A stretch of DNA of 64,000 bases, from contig NZ_LMIO01000001.1 of the NCBI RefSeq assembly GCF_001428745.1, forward strand, positions 458,818 through 522,817, read 5' to 3'. Within the stretch, counting starts at the first letter, position 1, and each line of letters begins with the position of its first letter. Under the pieces are notes generated by a model. That model worked only from the letters and a program-made list of their open reading frames with translations. It was not told the origin of the DNA and searched no databases. The position numbers and the translations under genes are program-made. The DNA comes from Leifsonia sp. Root227 (lineage in GTDB: Bacteria; Actinomycetota; Actinomycetes; Actinomycetales; Microbacteriaceae). Positions 60,903-64,000 of the stretch are shown here, in pieces.

Positions 60903-61808
60903 ATGGCTTGGAATGATTTGCCGCCGATGAACACGCTGATCCCTTTCGAGGCGACGATCCGGCTCGGCGGACTGATGCGTGCAGCGGAAGAGTTGCACGT
61001 CACTCACGGTGCTATCAGCCGGCAACTGCAAACCCTGGAAGGATCCCTCGGCGTAGAACTGTTTGAGCGGCAGGGTCGCAAACTCGTGCCGACGGACGCG
61101 GCACTCGTGCTCGGTAAGCAGGTGCAGGATGCTCTGGCGTTGATTGCCTCAGCTGTGCGGCAGACGCGACCGGTTGTTGCGCGGGGAGCGCTGGTGCTGT
61201 CCTGCGAACCGACACTGATGATGAAATGGCTTCTTCAGCGGCTACCGTCACTGAACGTTGCCCACCCTGAGCTTGAGTTGCATCTCTCGGCCGCCGGTGG
61301 TCCCGTTGATCTGCATCGAACAGGTATCGACGCTGCAATCAGGCGCACCGACTTCGACATTGCACCGTCTCTAGAGTCGACGGAGCTCTTCGCTGAGTGG
61401 GTCGGGCCGGTATGCAGCCCGGAGGTAGCCGCCGAGATTCACCAGCCGACCGATCTCGCCTATGCCCCACGACTTGTTTCAGCCACCCGCGCTGGCGCGT
61501 GGGCCACTTGGGCGAAACTCAGCGACGTCGAACTGCCCGAGGCGACGACGCAGCAGTTTGAACACTTCTATCTCAGTCTGGAAGCCGCCACCGCGGGCTT
61601 AGGTGTTGCGATCGGCCCGTACGCGCTCGTAAAGAACGACCTGGACGCTGGGCGTCTGGTTGCGCCGCTTGGTTTCATCCCGGATGGCACGTCATACGTG
61701 CTCCTCACATCCCGCGGCACAACTGACTCTCGGGTCGCCCAGCTGAGCGCTTGGCTATCTGCACAACGGGTTAGCTCGACGCCACCGCGGTCCTTTCGGC
61801 GAGCGTAA
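60903..61808 (+). CDS. LysR-family regulator (GcvA-like)
   Basis: A 301-residue LysR regulator. N-terminal helix-turn-helix MRAAEELHVTHGAISRQLQT with SLGVELFERQGRKLVPTDAA, the GcvA-type pattern, and an effector domain ending in LTSRGTTDSRVAQLSAWL. The ATG at 60903 has no strong ribosome site; 60927 is an alternative. Divergent from the nine-gene operon, it is its likely activator, with the substrate or a pathway intermediate as inducer. Confidence 0.9.
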   Translation: MAWNDLPPMNTLIPFEATIRLGGLMRAAEELHVTHGAISRQLQTLEGSLGVELFERQGRKLVPTDAALVLGKQVQDALALIASAVRQTRPVVARGALVLSCEPTLMMKWLLQRLPSLNVAHPELELHLSAAGGPVDLHRTGIDAAIRRTDFDIAPSLESTELFAEWVGPVCSPEVAAEIHQPTDLAYAPRLVSATRAGAWATWAKLSDVELPEATTQQFEHFYLSLEAATAGLGVAIGPYALVKNDLDAGRLVAPLGFIPDGTSYVLLTSRGTTDSRVAQLSAWLSAQRVSSTPPRSFRRA

Positions 61809-62460
61809 CGCGGCAAGAATCCCAGCACGCGAGCTCCACCTTGTTGCCACCGGAACCCAATAGGAAGCGCGCCACCTGCCAGCTCGTGCGTGACAGTCGG
61901 CAGTCGCCCACTCGGCAGCAATGCAGTTCGTAAGCGACCGCGACTTGAATCGTTGCGCCTCGCGGCGAGGCTGAGGTAGGGCTGGCAGTCCGCGAAGTGT
62001 TGCGGAGGAGTCGAGGTCCGCAACGTGACGCAATCTTCGACTGTTGGCCGAGACGTAGATACTAGGTATCGCCACGTCGAACGAAGCGCAATTCACGTAG
62101 TGCCTAGCCCATCCAGGGAGCCCCCCAGTGTGAGCGCTCAAGCGCTTCCAAGCCATTGTCGGCTAGTAATCAGCCAGCGCAATCGGTTGCCTCCTTCCTG
62201 CGAGTGCACCGTTCGACAGGCGAGGTGGGCGCAGCTCGCGTTTCCCGGGTCCCTAAGGCTCATTTCTACAAGGGAATGTGCGCGCACGATTCCGGTGGAC
62301 ATGGTATTGCGTGTGAGGAGAGAGGCCGCGCGGTTGACATGAAACGTGTCGTATTTCGTCCCGCGTAGAGGCAGCCGCTCACGCCCCGAGCGTTAGCGCG
62401 GACGAATTCCGCGTTGCTGACCGATCCGTCGCGAGTCACGGGCGTCCCGCACGTGACTTT
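61809..62460. other. Intergenic stretch without recognisable gene
   Basis: About 650 nt with only short open frames on both strands that match nothing I know. An AAGCGCTT string near 62135 resembles a LacI half-palindrome but has no gene close behind it. Probably decayed sequence. Confidence 0.4.
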
Positions 62461-62482
62461 TAGTACAGCATGACCTGTACTA
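62461..62482. promoter_or_regulatory. Operator palindrome of the CmtR-like regulator
   Basis: TAGTACAG (62461-62468) and CTGTACTA (62475-62482) form perfect 8-bp arms around a 6-nt spacer, ending 8 nt before the regulator ATG. Size and symmetry fit an ArsR/SmtB-family dimer site, so autorepression is expected. Confidence 0.7.
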
Positions 62483-62490
62483 TTCAAGGT

Positions 62491-62835
62491 ATGATGTACG
62501 CTCCATCAACCGCCACGGTCACCCACACAGCAGCTCTGGCGCGATTCGGTCACGCGCTGTCAGATGCGACCCGCGTCGGCGTACTTCTCGCTTTACGTGA
62601 GGCGCCCGCATTCCCTTCCGATCTTGCCGAGGCGCTCGGAGTCTCCCGTCAGGTTATGTCGAATCAGCTCGCGTGCTTGCGGGGGTGCGGGCTCGTTGCG
62701 GCGGTCCCGGATGGCAGGCGGACTTGGTATCGGCTCGCCGACGGGCATATTGCGCCTGCGCTGGATGAACTGCTTCGTGTGACACTATTTGTCGAGCCGG
62801 GGTGCTGCGCCGGCGAGGAATGCCATTGCGCATGA
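62491..62835 (+). CDS. CmtR-like ArsR-family metal sensor
   Basis: A 114-residue ArsR-family repressor. The recognition region reads SRQVMSNQLACLRGCGLVAA. The two cysteines of the LxCLRGCGLV string (C62, C66) match the Cd(II)/Pb(II) ligands of mycobacterial CmtR, and the C-terminal GCCAGEECHC offers C105/C106 for the third ligand plus extra thiols. An in-frame ATG at 62470 lies inside the operator, so 62491 (or 62494) is preferred; the AAGG ribosome site is unusually close. No metal efflux or resistance gene is next to it, so its target must be itself or elsewhere. Confidence 0.82.
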   Translation: MMYAPSTATVTHTAALARFGHALSDATRVGVLLALREAPAFPSDLAEALGVSRQVMSNQLACLRGCGLVAAVPDGRRTWYRLADGHIAPALDELLRVTLFVEPGCCAGEECHCA

Positions 62836-63101
62836 ACATGCGTGCTGCGCGACGATACCGTATCGATGCATCACCCCATTTGGTCCCTCCCATTTGATTG
62901 ACGCCTTCACCCTCGCGAAAAACCTGATCTGAGCGGCCGTTGCGCAGGGACTTGAACGTAGCTTCCTCCGAGGGCTTGCGGTGGCAGGGACGATCGCCAG
63001 CGACTGATCGCGAGGTCCGGCCAGGGGACTATTGGCCCTGCGCGCGTGGTCTGGACGGGCGCTACGGGAACTCGTTTGCGCAATCGCCGCATGTTCTCAG
63101 T

Positions 63102-63461
63102 ATGGACAAGTACACAAATGACAAAACCGGTTCGATCGAAACGCGACTTCGAGCGATTTCAGTAGCCGACTCGGAACTGCGCGAGCTGGTGTGGTCGACC
63201 GTGGTCTACTGGGTTCGGTCCAACGTCCCACACGCCCGCGCGCTCGTGATCCTCGAGAACGATCGCGGCTACGGATTGCATGCGGTCACTGACGAGAGAG
63301 CTCAGCCGGTGCCGATCGAGCTCCTGCCGGAATGGAGAAGCATCGACGACCTGGTCTACCGACACGGGCACAACCTGGTCGATCAAGACGACTACGAGTG
63401 GGACGACGAATTAGATAAGGTCTGGGACCTGCAGCTGGACGAACTCCCGCTTACCGACTGA
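63102..63461 (+). CDS. Hypothetical acidic protein, 119 residues
   Basis: Small soluble protein with no recognised family. After a polar start (MDKYTNDKTGSIETRL) it has VVYWVRSNVPHARALVILEN and a strongly acidic tail with VDQDDYEWDDELDKVWDLQL. No cysteine or membrane segment. The acidic, aromatic tail resembles immunity-type or phage anti-restriction proteins only in composition; I draw no function from it. Codon periodicity looks real. Neighbours are an orphan metal sensor and an incomplete gene. Confidence 0.5.
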   Translation: MDKYTNDKTGSIETRLRAISVADSELRELVWSTVVYWVRSNVPHARALVILENDRGYGLHAVTDERAQPVPIELLPEWRSIDDLVYRHGHNLVDQDDYEWDDELDKVWDLQLDELPLTD

Positions 63462-63603
63462 AGGTCCCAGCAGCCGCTGGTGCTTGTCCCGCGGCTCGTC
63501 GCGCTGAGCGTATCGTTTCGGGCTGAAACCCAACGATCGGGACAGCGGGGTTTCCTCGTTTCCGCCTGGAGCGTCAGCAGGCTCATCGCATGCCCGAGAC
63601 GGC

Positions 63604-63619
63604 CCCGCCCACGGGCGGG
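63604..63619. terminator. Small GC hairpin between convergent genes
   Basis: CCCGCC / GGCGGG with a 4-nt loop in the 206-nt gap between the convergent genes ending at 63461 and 63668. Weak candidate terminator; nothing else is visible in the gap. Confidence 0.35.
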
Positions 63620-63667
63620 CGTCCATCCACTCAGCGACACCCCGCTCAGCTCTCGATGCGACCAGAA

Positions 63668-64000
63668 TCAAAAATCAAAGAGATGCTCGACACCGTCCAC
63701 TCGAACCGCAACGGCATTCAGATCCGCCACCCAGTTACCCCTATAAACAAGCTCAGCCACGAGGCGAGCATCCACAATCGGCGATGACGTTGCGTCAAAC
63801 AAGTTCGACTCGATTGCGATGCGGCCATGTACCGGGTCGGTGGCACCGTCAGTGCTCGGACTGATCAAGATGACTGGTGAGCTTGACCGCCGGAACGTGT
63901 TTGCGCGGATCTCGACATCGTGGACCGGGCCGGATTCTAACCATTCGACCGCATCCGCGGAAATAAAACGCTGGGCATCGTGACCGCGTCGAAATCGTTG
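63668..64000 (-). CDS. Hypothetical protein, C-terminal part (runs off the window)
   Basis: The minus-strand frame is open from the right window edge to a stop at 63668, giving 110 residues of a longer protein. It includes AQRFISADAVEWLESGPVHD, VILISPSTDGATDPVHGRIA and VAELVYRGNWVADLNAVAVR, ending VEHLFDF. The even spread of hydrophobic strands suggests a small beta-rich domain. No family recognised and the N-terminus is outside the window. Confidence 0.5.
   Translation of the reverse strand, partial: QRFRRGHDAQRFISADAVEWLESGPVHDVEIRANTFRRSSSPVILISPSTDGATDPVHGRIAIESNLFDATSSPIVDARLVAELVYRGNWVADLNAVAVRVDGVEHLFDF

Noticed and set aside
62130..62145. AAGCGCTT string as a LacI operator
   Set aside because: More than 300 nt from the next gene and not part of a longer symmetric site.
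61755..62368. Short frames on both strands after the LysR gene
   Set aside because: No ribosome sites, no recognisable motifs, and they overlap each other.
1..64000. tRNA/rRNA genes, CRISPR arrays, insertion sequences, phage genes and replication origins
   Set aside because: Looked for conserved tRNA loops, repeated spacers, transposase/integrase motifs and DnaA-box clusters; none could be supported by reading alone.

Overview
The window looks like chromosomal accessory DNA from a high-GC Gram-positive bacterium (Actinomycetota; a Micrococcales/Microbacteriaceae-like organism is my inference). The grounds are the GC-rich coding sequence, frequent GTG starts, many ATGA/GTGA gene junctions, and lipoprotein-dependent sugar ABC transporters, one set of which has no ATPase of its own. 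I see no rRNA, tRNA, CRISPR array, transposase or phage gene. Nearly everything is catabolic: sugars, polyols, sugar acids and amino acids, each block with its own regulator. The blocks are separated by the remains of dead genes.

Left part (1-12030): a TolB-like propeller, then a decayed SDR/LysR divergon and a terminator. Next comes a keto-sugar type cluster: GMC oxidase, two 313-residue TIM-barrel isomerase/epimerase paralogues, a TetR regulator, an FGGY kinase, a zinc alcohol dehydrogenase coupled to a hexulose-phosphate-synthase/KGPDC-like enzyme, a 7-bladed lactonase and a PfkB kinase. A plausible theme is oxidation, epimerisation and phosphorylation of an unusual sugar.

12031-26503: a 2-hydroxyacid dehydrogenase and a YesL-like membrane protein, followed by a tightly overlapping operon (solute-binding lipoprotein, two permeases, a TIM-barrel isomerase, a DUF2264 protein). 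Then come a mannitol-dehydrogenase-family enzyme, DeoR and LacI regulators, and a GH2 beta-mannosidase behind a near-perfect palindrome. This reads as glycan/mannoside uptake and breakdown.

26504-40605: a broken Mrr/STAND-type defence gene, then two divergent operons. The left one is pigL, gfo/idh, nagB-like, prs-like, rpiB, tpiA. The right one is a ribose-type ABC transporter, an FGGY kinase, a GlpA-like FAD protein with an Fe-S tail, a small FAD protein, a 78-residue membrane protein and a convergent DeoR. The Tpi-like/RpiB-like pair recalls tetrulose-phosphate isomerases of erythritol/threitol pathways, but the Prs-like and NagB-like members are not part of those routes.

40606-49834: ArsR-SulP, a decayed lactonase, a 110-residue orphan, a lactate/malate-dehydrogenase-like enzyme with GntR, a scar joining a glycosidase tail to half an MFS transporter, and a TetR-controlled run of three SDR genes.

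49845-61808: a leftward HAD/permease pair and a nine-gene leftward operon divergent from a LysR gene: cupin, DUF1537 kinase, PdxA-type dehydrogenase, cyclase-family hydrolase, TIM-barrel protein, amino-acid permease, second cyclase-family hydrolase, PLP-dependent dehydratase and AlaX tRNA-editing protein. This combines C4 sugar-acid breakdown, amino-acid uptake/deamination and translation proofreading. I consider it the best candidate for an undescribed system. The right end holds a CmtR-like metal sensor on a palindrome and two orphan proteins.
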